NCBI GenBank assembly: GCA_000720375.1
Contig: JOAA01000002.1
Span: 248,001 to 312,000, forward strand
Direction: 5' to 3'
Source of the DNA: Rhodococcus rhodnii
GTDB lineage: Bacteria; Actinomycetota; Actinomycetes; Mycobacteriales; Pseudonocardiaceae
Length of the DNA stretch: 64,000 bases
The notes below the pieces were generated by a model. That model was not told the origin of the DNA. It worked only from the letters and a program-made list of their open reading frames with translations, and did no database searches. Position 1 is the stretch's first letter. Each line of letters starts with the position of its first letter. A program made the translations under genes and the position numbers. Shown piece after piece: positions 53,748-63,727 of this stretch.

Positions 53748-54968
53748 ATGAGTCCAGTGCCGACCAACGCAGCGACCGAGCTGCTGACCGCGATCAAGGA
53801 CGTCGGAACGGACCCGGCGCGCGGCGGGTACTCCCGGCACGGCTTCGACACCGCGGAGCTGGAACTGCGTGAGTGGTTCACCGCGGAGGCGGGCAAACGC
53901 GGCCTGGACGTCGAGGTCGACCGGAACGGCAACATCTGGGCCTGGTGGGGCGCACCAGGCCCGGACGCCCTGGTCACCGGCAGCCACCTGGATTCCGTGC
54001 CTGGCGGTGGCGCGTTCGACGGGCCGCTGGGCGTGGTGTCCAGCCTCGCCGCGGTGGACTTGTTGCAGGCCAAGGGCTTCAAGCCGGGCCGTCCGCTCGC
54101 GCTGATGGTGTTCGCCGAGGAAGAAGGCGGCCGGTTCGGCGTGCCGTGCCTCGGATCCCGGCTGCTCACCGGCGCCACACCCGCTGACGTGGCGTTGAAC
54201 CTGAAGGACCCGTCGGGGAACACGTTCGCGGAGGCCGTGAAAGCGGCGGGGCTGGATCCGTCGCGGATCGGTAAGGACGCCGAGGCGCTGTCGCGGATTG
54301 GGCGCTTTGTCGAACTGCACGTCGAACAGGGCCGTGGGCTGATCGACATGGACGCGCCGATCGGCGTGGCCACGTCCATTCTGGCGCACGGCCGCTGGCG
54401 GTTTCGGTTCACCGGCGAGGGCAACCACGCCGGTGCCACGCCGATGGGCGCGCGGCGTGACCCGATGCTCCCGGCCTCACAGTTGATCCTTTCCGCACGT
54501 TGGGCGGCGTCCAGTGTGGACGGAGCACGCGCCACCGTCGGCCGTCTGGTGCCCACGCCAGGCGGCACGAACGTGATCGCCTCGTCGGTTGACGTCTGGC
54601 TGGACGCGCGCGCTCCTAACGACGGCCGAACGCGTTCGGTCGTTGAGCGGATCACCGCGGCGGCCAAACAGGCGGCACGGGATGAAGGCTGTGAGCTGAC
54701 CGTGACCGAAGAGTCCTATGGGGACACCGTGCACTTCGATGCCGCACTGCGGGAAGAAGTTGTCGCGGCACTCGGCACGGCACCCGCGTTGCCGACCGGG
54801 GCCGGGCATGACGCTGGGATTCTGGCCGCGCACGTGCCGACCGCGATGCTTTTCGTGCGTAATCCGACTGGTGTCAGCCATGCGCCCGAGGAACATGCTG
54901 AACCCGACGACTGCGAGGCCGGTGTCGAGGCGCTCGCGAAGGTTCTCGAGAAGCTAGCTGCCGAATGA
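53748..54968 (+). CDS. M20-family amidohydrolase in the hut operon (allantoate-amidohydrolase-like)
   Basis: 406 residues from ATG 53748, 7 bp after hutU. Zinc-binding M20 fold: GSHLDSVPGGGAFDGPLGV (His and Asp ligands), FAEEEGGRF (general base Glu), HVEQGRGL and GTNVIAS, plus late SHAPEEHAE. Closest named family by motif is allantoate amidohydrolase/N-carbamoyl amino-acid hydrolase. Because HutF yields N-formylglutamate and no classical HutG is present, I infer it hydrolyses N-formylglutamate to glutamate and formate. Confidence 0.88.
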   Translation: MSPVPTNAATELLTAIKDVGTDPARGGYSRHGFDTAELELREWFTAEAGKRGLDVEVDRNGNIWAWWGAPGPDALVTGSHLDSVPGGGAFDGPLGVVSSLAAVDLLQAKGFKPGRPLALMVFAEEEGGRFGVPCLGSRLLTGATPADVALNLKDPSGNTFAEAVKAAGLDPSRIGKDAEALSRIGRFVELHVEQGRGLIDMDAPIGVATSILAHGRWRFRFTGEGNHAGATPMGARRDPMLPASQLILSARWAASSVDGARATVGRLVPTPGGTNVIASSVDVWLDARAPNDGRTRSVVERITAAAKQAARDEGCELTVTEESYGDTVHFDAALREEVVAALGTAPALPTGAGHDAGILAAHVPTAMLFVRNPTGVSHAPEEHAEPDDCEAGVEALAKVLEKLAAE

Positions 54969-56245
54969 GATATTGGTGTGAGCACGCCTGGCTGGATTCG
55001 TCAGGCGTGCAGTCCAGCGTTGTTGTCGACGTGGCGGATGGCCGGATTACCGCTGTCACGCCCGATTCGCCGTGTCCGCCCGATGCGCATCGGCTGACTG
55101 GCTTGGTTATGCCGGGTTTCGCCAATGCGCACTCGCACGCGTTCCATCGCGCTCTGCGTGGCCGCACGCACGCCGACGGCGGCACATTCTGGACCTGGCG
55201 CACAGGAATGTACGCGCTGGCATCGAAGCTCGATCCAGACAGCTATCTGAAGCTCGCGACAGCCGTGTACGCCGAGATGGCGTTGGCCGGGGTGACCTGC
55301 GTCGGCGAGTTCCATTACGTGCACCACGCACCTGGCGGAGCTCGCTATTCCGACCCCAACGCGATGTCCGAAGCGTTGCGCGAGGCGGCTTCAGCGGCCG
55401 GCATTCGTGTGACGTTGTTGGATACGTGTTATCTGGCAGGCGGAATCGACCAGCCGCTTTCTCCGGAGCAACTCCGTTTCTCCGACGGCTCGGTGGATGC
55501 CTGGGCTTCGCGCGTTTCCTCGCTGCAGTCAGATTCGACTTTGCTTGCGGGTGCGGCGATTCATTCGGTCCGTGCGGTACCGCGATCCTCGTTGCCTGCT
55601 TTGGTTTCCGCGTGGCCCACTGGTCCGCTCCACGTGCATTTGTCCGAGCAGCCGGCGGAAAACGAGGCTTGTGTCGCGGCCTACGGCCTGAGCCCCACTG
55701 AGCTGTTGGCCGAGGCCGGTGCGCTCTCGCCTCGTACCACCGCGGTCCACGCGACACATTTGTCCACTAAGGACATATCGCTGCTGGGCGGGTCGGGGAC
55801 GGGCGCGTGTTTCTGCCCGACCACGGAAGCCGACCTGGCCGATGGGATCGGGCCGGCGCGTGAACTCGTTGACGCCGGTTCGACGTTGTCGCTGGGCAGT
55901 GACCAGCACGCGGTGATCGATCCTTTGCTGGAGGCCCGTGCTTTGGAGCACGGCGAACGGCTGCGCACGGGCCAGCGCGGCCGGCTCACGCCCACGGAGC
56001 TGTTCTCGGCGTTGACGGCACACGCCAGCCTGGGGTGGTCGGGGGACTTCGCTGATCTGGTGGCGATTTCGTTGGACACCCCGCGAACCGCGGGGTGCTT
56101 GCCCGAGCAGGCGATGCTCGTGGCCACTGGGGCAGATGTGCACACGGTCATCGCCAGTGGCAAGGTGATAGTCGAGGACGGGCACCATCGCGTCGGCGAC
56201 GTCGGTCTACTGCTGGCTGAGGCGATTGAGGAGTTGTGGCGATGA
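54965..56245 (+). CDS. hutF: formimidoylglutamate deiminase
   Basis: 426 residues, amidohydrolase superfamily. Metal site HSHAFHRAL (HxH), [20 protein letters not shown] and [16 protein letters not shown]. Releases ammonia from N-formimidoylglutamate to give N-formylglutamate. Overlaps the stop of the M20 gene and the start of hutI (ATGA both times). Confidence 0.94.
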   Translation: MRYWCEHAWLDSSGVQSSVVVDVADGRITAVTPDSPCPPDAHRLTGLVMPGFANAHSHAFHRALRGRTHADGGTFWTWRTGMYALASKLDPDSYLKLATAVYAEMALAGVTCVGEFHYVHHAPGGARYSDPNAMSEALREAASAAGIRVTLLDTCYLAGGIDQPLSPEQLRFSDGSVDAWASRVSSLQSDSTLLAGAAIHSVRAVPRSSLPALVSAWPTGPLHVHLSEQPAENEACVAAYGLSPTELLAEAGALSPRTTAVHATHLSTKDISLLGGSGTGACFCPTTEADLADGIGPARELVDAGSTLSLGSDQHAVIDPLLEARALEHGERLRTGQRGRLTPTELFSALTAHASLGWSGDFADLVAISLDTPRTAGCLPEQAMLVATGADVHTVIASGKVIVEDGHHRVGDVGLLLAEAIEELWR

Positions 56246-57390
56246 GTTTGCTGCTCACCGGAATCGGCGAGCTGACCACGAACGACGACGAACTGGGCAC
56301 GGTGACTGATGCGGCATTGGTGATCGACGGAGCCTCGGTGGTCTGGGCAGGGCCGGCGGCATCGGCACCCGCGGCCGACGCGGCGGTGGACCTCGAAGGC
56401 CGCGCGGTACTGCCCGGTTGGGTCGACAGCCACACCCACCTGGTCTTCGCAGGCGACCGAACAACCGAGTTCGCCGCCCGAATGGCCGGACAGCCTTACC
56501 GCGCAGGCGGCATCGCGGTGACAGTCGGGGCAACCCGTGCCGCGTCGGATGACCAGCTGACCGCAGTCGTGCGTCGTCACGTCGCCGAAGCCGTATCCCA
56601 AGGCACAACGTACATCGAGACGAAAACCGGCTACGGCCTCGACGTCCCCAACGAACTCCGTTCAGCGGTCCTGGCCTCGGCTGAGGTCGACGAAGTCACG
56701 TTCCTCGGCGCGCACCTCGTGCCGCAAGGCTGGGACGCGGATTCCTATGTGGACCTTGTATGCGGCGAGATGCTTTCTCAAGTCGCTCCCCATGTCCGCT
56801 GGATCGACGTATTTTGCGAAACCGGAGCCTTCGACGGCCAGCAATCCCGCGCAGTGCTGACGGCGGGAGCGAAACACGGCCTGGGCCTTCGTGTGCACGG
56901 CAACCAACTCGACTACGGCCCAGGCGTGCGCCTCGCGGTCGAGCTGAACGCCGCATCCGTCGACCACTGCACATACCTGACGAAGTCCGACATCGACGAC
57001 CTCGCCAGCTCGGAAACCGTCGCGACCTTGCTGCCCGCCTGCGACCTGTCAACCCGCCAACCCTTGCCCGACGCCCAATCCCTGCTGAACGCCGGTGCCA
57101 CGGTCGCCTTGGCGTCGAACTGCAACCCGGGCTCCTCGTACACCACGTCGATGGCGTTTTGCGTTGCCACAGCCGTACTTCAGATGCGAATGAGCGTCTC
57201 CGAGGCCGTCCGCGCAGCCACCTGGGGAGGCGCCCGTGCCCTGCGCCGCGAGAACGAGATCGGCATCCTCCGCCCCGGAAGCCGCGCGGACATCCACGTC
57301 CTCGACGCCCCTTCAATCACCCACCTCGCTTACCGCCCAGGCGTGCCCCTGACGTATGCCGTATGGCGCAAGGGAATACGCGCCCGCTAA
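56242..57390 (+). CDS. hutI: imidazolonepropionase
   Basis: 382 residues. Opens the imidazolone ring to N-formimidoylglutamate. Zinc site [12 protein letters not shown], then [31 protein letters not shown] and [19 protein letters not shown] 56242 overlaps the hutF stop; the order in the operon (H-U-M20-F-I) does not follow the order of reactions. Confidence 0.95.
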   Translation: MSLLLTGIGELTTNDDELGTVTDAALVIDGASVVWAGPAASAPAADAAVDLEGRAVLPGWVDSHTHLVFAGDRTTEFAARMAGQPYRAGGIAVTVGATRAASDDQLTAVVRRHVAEAVSQGTTYIETKTGYGLDVPNELRSAVLASAEVDEVTFLGAHLVPQGWDADSYVDLVCGEMLSQVAPHVRWIDVFCETGAFDGQQSRAVLTAGAKHGLGLRVHGNQLDYGPGVRLAVELNAASVDHCTYLTKSDIDDLASSETVATLLPACDLSTRQPLPDAQSLLNAGATVALASNCNPGSSYTTSMAFCVATAVLQMRMSVSEAVRAATWGGARALRRENEIGILRPGSRADIHVLDAPSITHLAYRPGVPLTYAVWRKGIRAR

Positions 57391-57415
57391 CCCGGAATGG
57401 CGGGCACGCGTGGGG

Positions 57416-57454
57416 GCGCGCCCGCTGAGTGTGAGGGGTCTCGAGCGGGCGCGC
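57416..57454 (+). terminator. terminator of the hut operon
   Basis: 11-bp perfect stem GCGCGCCCGCT, 17-base loop, followed by GTTTTC. Lies between convergent hutI and the protease gene. Confidence 0.83.
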
Positions 57455-57467
57455 GTTTTCGGCGGGT

Positions 57468-58694
57468 TTAGCTGGTCTCGTAGGTCAGGTCCGCGTAGAA
57501 CGCGGTCAACGGGCTTGCCCACGAGGTGCCGTTGGCGACCTTGCAGCCGGAGTTGCTACGGCTGTGCAGGGCGGTGGCCCAGCGGTTTCCGCTTGGGGCC
57601 AGCCAGTACCAGCCGCCGCCGCTGTCTCCGCCGCAGGCGTCGTAGCCGTCGATACGGACCATGCCGCGGGTTCCCGCGTCACTGGTGTTGGTGACGGTGG
57701 CGCATGGGTTTCCGTCGTGGTCCGGGTCGGTGAAGTTGGCCGACAAGCAGGCCACGTCGTTGACCAGGAAGAACGACTTGCCCTTCACCGGCGCCGTGCG
57801 GTTGGGCGGTCCGATGTAGATCAGGCCGCTGTTCACGTTGCCGTAGAAGGCGTTCGTGGACACGATCCGGGTCACGTCGGACACCCCGGAGTCGATCCGT
57901 CCGCTGACCGAGCCGACGGTACGCACAGTGGCCGTACCGTTGGACCAGATCTCACCGATCCCGGTGCTGCAGTGGCCCGCCGTGAGAGTGATGCGCTGGT
58001 TGGCCGAGTTGCGCGCGGTGAAGCCGAGCGAGCACCAGTGCTGGCCCGCGCCGTTGCGCAGCATCAGGCCGGCGGCGAGGAAGTCGTCGCAGTTCGAACG
58101 GTCGGTGCACGCGTCGGCTTGCGCCGGGGCGTTCTCGTTGTTCACCACGGCGACACCGGCCTGGCTCAGCTCTGCTCGCCGGGCGGCAGCAGGGACAGCA
58201 GCCACGACCTGGTTGGTCTTCACGTCAACGCCCACGTTGCCAGCGGCAGCCCTCGCGAGCGGGGACGTACCGTTGCGCAGCGCCTCAGCCTCGGCGTTGA
58301 GCTGGTCGAGGCTGCGGGCCACCAACGGCGTGTCGACCTTCACGCCCTTGCTCGCGCCGATCGCCGCCAGGGACTTCCCGGTGGACGCGGAGGTGACCGC
58401 CAGGTGGTAGCTGGCCGTGTACGGGTCGAACCAGCCGCCGCCGAAGGTCTTCCACTGCTTGGTGATCTCGGCCTTGAGGTCCTCACCGGCCGACTGGGCC
58501 TGCGCCGCGGCACGCGCTTTCGCGGGTGTCAGGTCCGGGTGGGACGTCAGGTAGGCCTGGGCGATCGTCGCGATGGCATCGGTGCCCGAGTCATACGCGC
58601 CGGTCACCTTGGCCGGTGCCGCGGTCGCCGGGGCGGCGAGTACGCCGAGAATGGAAATCCCGGCCACCGCCAGAACGGCGTTTTTCCGAAACAT
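57468..58694 (-). CDS. secreted S1-family serine protease with long propeptide
   Basis: 408 residues. Signal peptide (MFRKNAVLAVAGISILGVLA), a helical prodomain of about 170 residues (DLTPAKARAAAQAQSAGEDL), then a chymotrypsin-like domain with His in TLTAGHCSTG, Asp in RIDSGVSDVTRI and Ser in ACGGDSGGGWYW; six cysteines. Resembles streptogrisin-type proteases that need the prodomain to fold. The ATG 58694 has GGAGGATAT before it. Confidence 0.9.
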   Translation of the reverse strand: MFRKNAVLAVAGISILGVLAAPATAAPAKVTGAYDSGTDAIATIAQAYLTSHPDLTPAKARAAAQAQSAGEDLKAEITKQWKTFGGGWFDPYTASYHLAVTSASTGKSLAAIGASKGVKVDTPLVARSLDQLNAEAEALRNGTSPLARAAAGNVGVDVKTNQVVAAVPAAARRAELSQAGVAVVNNENAPAQADACTDRSNCDDFLAAGLMLRNGAGQHWCSLGFTARNSANQRITLTAGHCSTGIGEIWSNGTATVRTVGSVSGRIDSGVSDVTRIVSTNAFYGNVNSGLIYIGPPNRTAPVKGKSFFLVNDVACLSANFTDPDHDGNPCATVTNTSDAGTRGMVRIDGYDACGGDSGGGWYWLAPSGNRWATALHSRSNSGCKVANGTSWASPLTAFYADLTYETS

Positions 58695-58935
58695 ATATCC
58701 TCCCCTGGGAAAAAGGCATGACAGCAACGCCGACTTACGTCGGATTCGTTGGTTTTCGAACTGGTCATCCCTTGCGTCATCGACGCGGATCGGGACGGTA
58801 CGTGGATTGCTCGACGAGTGTCAACGTGGTTGAGTCCACAATGCAGTCCACTGCAATTGTCGTCGCTTTTCAATAACGACATGTATTTCCGCGTCGCCCG
58901 ATCGGGCAGGTGTCTGGCACCACGTGGCATCACGG

Positions 58936-59031
58936 TGGTGTCACGAGTTTCAAGCTTCTGACCTGCGGAAACGCAGTTTGGCATCGCTATGGGGTTGCAG
59001 TGGTGCCACCGTGGTGTCATAGTTAGTGCCA
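58936..59031 (+). promoter_or_regulatory. repeated TGGTGYCA sites upstream of the RHH gene
   Basis: TGGTGTCAC (58936-58944), TGGTGCCAC (59001-59009), TGGTGTCAT (59012-59020) and TAGTGCCAT (59024-59032). The last three start 11 and 12 bp apart, one helical turn, and lead into the start codon. This looks like an operator array for the ribbon-helix-helix protein encoded directly downstream. Confidence 0.62.
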
Positions 59032-59525
59032 TGGACCTCACCCCGTACGTCGAGAACCTCCGGGCCGAGTTGGCCGTCGCTGCCGAAGCCGGCGGCGACG
59101 ACGCCAGGGCGCTGGCCGAGCGGCTCACCGCACCGCTCGAGTCGGCCACCAGGTTGACCCTGATGAGTGCCCTTTCGGCCGCTGCGGAGGAGATCACCCG
59201 CGATCTGGCTCCCGGCTCGGTCGAGGTCCGGCTGCGCGGCATCGACCCCGCCTTCGTGGTGGTGCCACCGGCGACACCAGGCCCGGCCGAGCCGGAGCCC
59301 GCGCCCGCCGTGGCACCGCTCGCGGACGAAGCGGCCACCGCGCGGATCAACTTCCGGCTCCCTGAACAGCTCAAACAGCGAGTCGAACAGGCCGCCAACC
59401 GCGACGGGGTATCGATCAACACATGGCTCGTGCGAGCCGTCGCGGCCATGGTCGACGCCGATGGTGCCACCAGGAAACGAGGCGGAACGTGGGCAGGCCA
59501 GAGCTTCTCCGGCTGGGTCCGCTGA
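59031..59525 (+). CDS. HicB-like ribbon-helix-helix protein
   Basis: 164 residues. N-terminal helical half (MDLTPYVENLRAELAVAAEA), a Pro/Ala linker around residues 75-100, and a C-terminal ribbon-helix-helix: ARINFRLPEQLKQRVEQAAN then GVSINTWLVRAVAAMV. First gene of an operon with DUF4097 and DrrAB-type genes, an arrangement I recall from other actinobacteria. Likely an autorepressor. No HicA toxin gene is adjacent, so this is not a toxin-antitoxin pair. Confidence 0.82.
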   Translation: MDLTPYVENLRAELAVAAEAGGDDARALAERLTAPLESATRLTLMSALSAAAEEITRDLAPGSVEVRLRGIDPAFVVVPPATPGPAEPEPAPAVAPLADEAATARINFRLPEQLKQRVEQAANRDGVSINTWLVRAVAAMVDADGATRKRGGTWAGQSFSGWVR

Positions 59526-59558
59526 ATTCGTCCCATCACTGTGAAAGGAAAAGCTGTC

Positions 59559-60398
59559 ATGACCGTTTTCCAGACCCCAGAACCGATCTACGCCACCGTG
59601 GAGATAGCGGCCGGCGACGCCCGGATCTTCGCCGGCGACCGCACCGACACCGTGGTCGAGGTCCGGCCCCGCGATGAATCAAGCGGCAAAGATCGGGCCG
59701 CGGCCGAGAAAACCAAAGTCGAGTATTCCGGCGGCAGGTTGTCGGTCAAAACGCCGAAATGGCCGCTGGTCGGCAAGGGCGGCTACGTCGACATCACGAT
59801 CGAACTGCCCGAGGGCAGCAGGCTGACCGCCGAGAGCCAGTACGCCGAACTGCGCGGTGAGGGCACCCTCGGCGAAGTGCGCTACAAGACGGAGTACGGC
59901 AGCGCCAGTTTCGAGCAGACCGGCGCGCTGAACGTGGACAGCGGGTACGGCACGCTGGTGATCGGCCAGGTGACCGGGCACGCCGAGCTGCGCACGGGAT
60001 CCGGCGAAGTCAAGCTCGGCCGCGTGGACGGCACCGCCAACGTCCGCAACGGCAACGGCGGCATCAGGATCGGCGAGGTCTCCGGTGACCTGGAAGTGAC
60101 CGGGGGCAACGGCTCCGTCGAGATCGAGTCGGCGGCCGCGGGCTTGACCGTGACGAACTCGCACGGTGACATCCGGGTCGGCGAGGTCGTGCGCGGAACT
60201 GTCTCATTGACCACCACCCACGGCGGCGTGGAATTCGGTATCCGCCAAGGCTCTGCGGCCTGGCTGGAGCTCAACGCCAAGCATGGCGCGGTCCGCAACA
60301 ACCTGGAGACGACCGACGGTCCCGCTCAGGACCAGGAGACCGTGCAGGTTCGTGTCCACACTGGATTCGGCAACATCACCGTTCACCGCGCTGCCTGA
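59559..60398 (+). CDS. DUF4097 beta-helix-like repeat protein
   Basis: 279 residues from ATG 59559 (AAAGGAAAAG upstream). No signal peptide or membrane segment in this member. Most of the protein is short beta-strand repeats in which a Gly recurs every 17-20 residues (SGYGTLVIGQVTGHAELRTG, SGDLEVTGGNGSVEIES), as in DUF4097. Function unknown. 33 bp after the RHH gene. Confidence 0.85.
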   Translation: MTVFQTPEPIYATVEIAAGDARIFAGDRTDTVVEVRPRDESSGKDRAAAEKTKVEYSGGRLSVKTPKWPLVGKGGYVDITIELPEGSRLTAESQYAELRGEGTLGEVRYKTEYGSASFEQTGALNVDSGYGTLVIGQVTGHAELRTGSGEVKLGRVDGTANVRNGNGGIRIGEVSGDLEVTGGNGSVEIESAAAGLTVTNSHGDIRVGEVVRGTVSLTTTHGGVEFGIRQGSAAWLELNAKHGAVRNNLETTDGPAQDQETVQVRVHTGFGNITVHRAA

Positions 60399-60502
60399 TT
60401 TCCTTTCTGTAAGCGCCGCTTGAGCCATTCGCCGCTCGCGTGCGCATTTCCCACCAATTCATGCCAGGGCACAGGTATGCCCTGATACCCCTGTGAGGAA
60501 CC

Positions 60503-61429
60503 ATGAAGCTTGCGATCAGCGCGACCGATCTGAGGAAGTCCTATGGCGACAAGGTGGTACTGGACGGCATCGACCTCAACGTCGCCGAAGGAACCATCTT
60601 CTCGCTGCTGGGCCCGAACGGCGCCGGCAAGACCACCACCGTGCAGATCCTGTCGACGCTGTTGGCCCCGGACAGCGGCAAAGCCGTTGTGGCAGGCCAT
60701 GATCTGTCGGTCAACCCGAGCGGTGTACGCGGATCGATCGGCGTCACCGGCCAGTTCTCCGCGGTGGACAACATGCTCACCGGCGAGGAGAACCTCTGGC
60801 TGATGGCCGACCTGCACCACCTGCCCAAAGCGGAAGGCCGCAGGCGCGCCGCGGAACTGTTGGCACAGTTCGATCTGGTAGACGCGGCACGCAAGACACC
60901 GATGACGTACTCCGGCGGAATGCGCCGCCGGTTGGACCTGGCGATGACCCTGGTCGGCAAGCCGAGGATCATCTTCCTCGACGAGCCGACGACCGGCCTG
61001 GACCCGCGCAGCAGGCGGACGATGTGGGACATCATCCGCCAGCTGGTCAAGGACGGCGTGACGATTTTCCTGACCACACAATACCTTGAGGAAGCCGACC
61101 AGCTCGCCGACCGGATCGCGGTGCTCAACGGCGGGAAACTGGTCGCCGAAGGCACCGCGGGCCAGTTGAAGCGGCTGATCCCGGGCGGTCACGTCCGGCT
61201 GCAGTTCGCCGACATCCCACGCCTCGCCCACGCCGCGCACGTCCTCGGCGGCGTCCGCGATGACGATTCGCTGACGCTGGACGTGCCGTCCGACGGCGGC
61301 GTGCAGTCCCTGCGGTCCGTTTTGGACAGATTGGACGCCGGCCTGGTCGAGGTCGACAGCCTGTCGGTGCACCTGCCGGACCTCGATGACGTCTTCTTCG
61401 CCCTGACCGCAAAGGAAAGTGTCCGATGA
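60503..61429 (+). CDS. DrrA-type ABC transporter ATP-binding protein
   Basis: 308 residues. Walker A LLGPNGAGKTTTVQIL, signature YSGGMRRRLDLAMTLVG, Walker B IIFLDEPTTGLDPRSR, H-loop FLTTQYLEEADQLADR, and a C-terminal extension typical of daunorubicin-resistance (DrrA) ATPases. Works with the overlapping permease gene (ATGA) in export. Substrate unknown. ATG 60503 chosen from the GTGAGGAACC lead. Confidence 0.92.
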   Translation: MKLAISATDLRKSYGDKVVLDGIDLNVAEGTIFSLLGPNGAGKTTTVQILSTLLAPDSGKAVVAGHDLSVNPSGVRGSIGVTGQFSAVDNMLTGEENLWLMADLHHLPKAEGRRRAAELLAQFDLVDAARKTPMTYSGGMRRRLDLAMTLVGKPRIIFLDEPTTGLDPRSRRTMWDIIRQLVKDGVTIFLTTQYLEEADQLADRIAVLNGGKLVAEGTAGQLKRLIPGGHVRLQFADIPRLAHAAHVLGGVRDDDSLTLDVPSDGGVQSLRSVLDRLDAGLVEVDSLSVHLPDLDDVFFALTAKESVR

Positions 61430-62196
61430 GCACGGTGGCCCTCGCGATGCGTGACTCGGGCGCGATGCTGCGCCGCGACTTCACCCACTCCAAGCGCAAC
61501 CTGATGATGACCATCAGCGGCATCGCCACACCTGTTTTCATGATGCTCTTGTTCGCCGGGGTGTTCGGCGGCGCGATCGGACCGCAAGGAATCGACTACA
61601 TCGACTTCCTGGCGCCCGGGATCATCATCATGTCGGCGGGAACCAGTTCGGCGGCCACCGCCGTGAAGGTCTGCCAGGACATGGCGGAAGGCATCATCGA
61701 CCGCTTCAGGACAATGGACATCGCCCGGTCGGCCGTCCTCACTGGACAGGTGATCGGCAGCGTGATCCGGACGGTGTTCAGCGCGGTGCTGGTCGTCGCG
61801 GTGGCTCTGCTGTTGGGTTTCAGCCCGACCGCGTCGTTCGGTGAGTGGCTTGCGGTACTGGGGATATACGTCATGCTGACGTTCGCCCTCACCTGGCTGG
61901 CTGTCGCGTTCGGACTGAAAGCGGCCACTCCGGCGGGTGCCAACAGCCTGACGCTGATCGTGCAGTTCCTGCCGTTCATCAGCAGTGCGTTCGTCAGCCC
62001 GGAGACGATGTCCGCGCCGGTCCGCTGGTTCGCCGAGAACCAGCCGTTCAACCCGGCAATCGAAACCATCCGTGCCTTGCTCACCGGTGGCCCGATCGGC
62101 AACAACGCATGGCTCGCCGTCATCTGGGCCGTGGTGATCAGTGCCGTCGGCTACCTCTGGGCACGCAAGCAGTACAGCCGCCCGAAGACCAAGTGA
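61426..62196 (+). CDS. DrrB-type ABC-2 transporter permease
   Basis: 256 residues, six membrane helices; ABC-2 family signature region AEGIIDRFRTMDIARSAVLT. Forms an exporter with the preceding ATPase, for a drug-like compound or lipid. Stop followed by the hairpin at 62210. Confidence 0.92.
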   Translation: MSTVALAMRDSGAMLRRDFTHSKRNLMMTISGIATPVFMMLLFAGVFGGAIGPQGIDYIDFLAPGIIIMSAGTSSAATAVKVCQDMAEGIIDRFRTMDIARSAVLTGQVIGSVIRTVFSAVLVVAVALLLGFSPTASFGEWLAVLGIYVMLTFALTWLAVAFGLKAATPAGANSLTLIVQFLPFISSAFVSPETMSAPVRWFAENQPFNPAIETIRALLTGGPIGNNAWLAVIWAVVISAVGYLWARKQYSRPKTK

Positions 62197-62209
62197 GAAA
62201 TCCGGGGGT

Positions 62210-62250
62210 ACGAGCACCTCACTGTCCCGAGTGGACAGTGAGGTGCTCGT
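62210..62250. terminator. terminator between the transporter operon and the PhoX-like gene
   Basis: Perfect 17-bp stem ACGAGCACCTCACTGTC with a 7-base loop. Convergent genes on both sides, so probably bidirectional. Confidence 0.85.
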
Positions 62251-62257
62251 TCGTGTG

Positions 62258-63643
62258 TCAGAGCGAGCCGTTACGCCACGGCCCGGTGATCGCGAAAGTG
62301 ATCCCCGGGGTCTGGATGTTGGCGAACAACCACTTGCCGCGCACGGTGTCGAACGTGGATCCGCACCATTCCCTGGTCGAGTAGTCACCCGGTGCGATCG
62401 CCGGCTTGCCGGGCACGCCGTCCGGGATGACGACATTGTTGGCCGCGAACGGGAAGATCTCGCCCTTGCGGGTCAGGCCGTGCATGAACTGCACGCCGCT
62501 GCCGTCCTCGCACAACACGATCCCGCCGCGCGGGCTGACCGCGATGTTATCCGGATTGGACAGAACATCCTGCCCTGGCGACGCGAACAGCACGCGCAAC
62601 CGGCCACTGCGCGGGTGGAACTCGAAGACCTGGCCCAGACCGGTCGGTCCGCCGCTGGTGGACACGATGTAGATGCGGCCGTTGCCATACCAGGCACCTT
62701 CGAGCCGGGAGAACGTCGCACCACCCTTGGCGATGCCCTGGTCGGTCGGGCGTGGCACGTCAGGCCCGGGGTCCGGCTCGTCGATCCGCACCCAGCTGGT
62801 CTCGTGGTAGACCGTCCCGGCCGGGTCGGGTTTGGTGTTGTACGTGGCGTCACCGATCTTGAGCATCTCCAGCACGCCACCGGCGCGCAGGTGCCCGCGA
62901 ACCTTGGGACGGAACCGGAAAAAGCCCGCAGTGCCGTCGTCCTCGGTCTCGTAGACATAGCCGGTGTCCGGATCGATGGCGACCGCCTCGTGCTCGAATC
63001 GGCCCATCGCCTTGAGCGGCCTCGCATCGCCCTTGCCGGTCGCGGGCACTTCGAAGATATAGCCGTGTTGCTGCCCGGTCTTCGGGTTGACGTCCAGCGT
63101 CTCCTCGCAGGTCAGCCAAGTCCCCCAAGGAGTTGGCCCGCCCGCGCAGTTGCGTACGGTGCCCGACAGGCTGGCGTGACTGTGTTCGAACTTGCCGTCA
63201 TCAGGGTCGAACACGACCGTGCTCGTGCCGCCGCCCGCGTCCGGATCGTAAGCGGGATCAGTGTATTTGCCGTTGAAGCCACCGACTTCGTGGTTACGTA
63301 CCAGGTGCACGCGACCCCGGCGCCCGGCGCGGAACGCCGCCATTCCGTCGTGCAACGACGGCGTCGGGATGCCGTCGTCCATCTTGTCGCCGGTCCAGCC
63401 GTAGCTGATGTACTCGAAGCCACGGGGGAGAAGCAGTAAGGGGAGTCCGGTGGTGTGGTCACGAACCGGGGCCAGCGGGCCGTAGTCCGGGCTGTGCGGG
63501 CGTCTGGTGTCCCGCTCCGTGGCCGCTGACGCTGATCTTGTCGCCAGCGCGTCCAACGCGGTGGCTCCGGCCAGAACAGCCGCCCCGCCAAGCAAGGCGC
63601 GCCGGCCGACTTCAGTGCGTGGTGGTTCTGTGTGCTCGGTCAC
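62258..63643 (-). CDS. PhoX-like (DUF839) Tat-secreted protein
   Basis: 461 residues from GTG 63643. Twin-arginine signal (VGRRALLGGAAVLAGATALD). DUF839 beta-propeller: RVHLVRNHEVGGF, GTWLTCEETLD, GRFEHEAVAIDPDTGYVYE, GFFRFRP and SNPDNIAVSPRGGIVLCEDG, with the Glu/Asp ligands for calcium and iron. Either an alkaline phosphatase of the PhoX type or a related calcium-dependent phosphoesterase. No Pho box recognised upstream. Confidence 0.88.
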   Translation of the reverse strand: MTEHTEPPRTEVGRRALLGGAAVLAGATALDALATRSASAATERDTRRPHSPDYGPLAPVRDHTTGLPLLLLPRGFEYISYGWTGDKMDDGIPTPSLHDGMAAFRAGRRGRVHLVRNHEVGGFNGKYTDPAYDPDAGGGTSTVVFDPDDGKFEHSHASLSGTVRNCAGGPTPWGTWLTCEETLDVNPKTGQQHGYIFEVPATGKGDARPLKAMGRFEHEAVAIDPDTGYVYETEDDGTAGFFRFRPKVRGHLRAGGVLEMLKIGDATYNTKPDPAGTVYHETSWVRIDEPDPGPDVPRPTDQGIAKGGATFSRLEGAWYGNGRIYIVSTSGGPTGLGQVFEFHPRSGRLRVLFASPGQDVLSNPDNIAVSPRGGIVLCEDGSGVQFMHGLTRKGEIFPFAANNVVIPDGVPGKPAIAPGDYSTREWCGSTFDTVRGKWLFANIQTPGITFAITGPWRNGSL

Positions 63644-63727
63644 AGCGCGAGACTCTTCCCGCGGTCCATGGCCGTCAAGCAACGCCAGCCCAACGGTTCA
63701 ATGAATGTGCCGGATAACCGCGTTTCT

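Noticed and set aside
59031..59525. HicAB toxin-antitoxin pair
   Set aside because: The protein has a HicB-like DNA-binding end but there is no HicA-sized gene on either side; the neighbours are DUF4097 and transporter genes.
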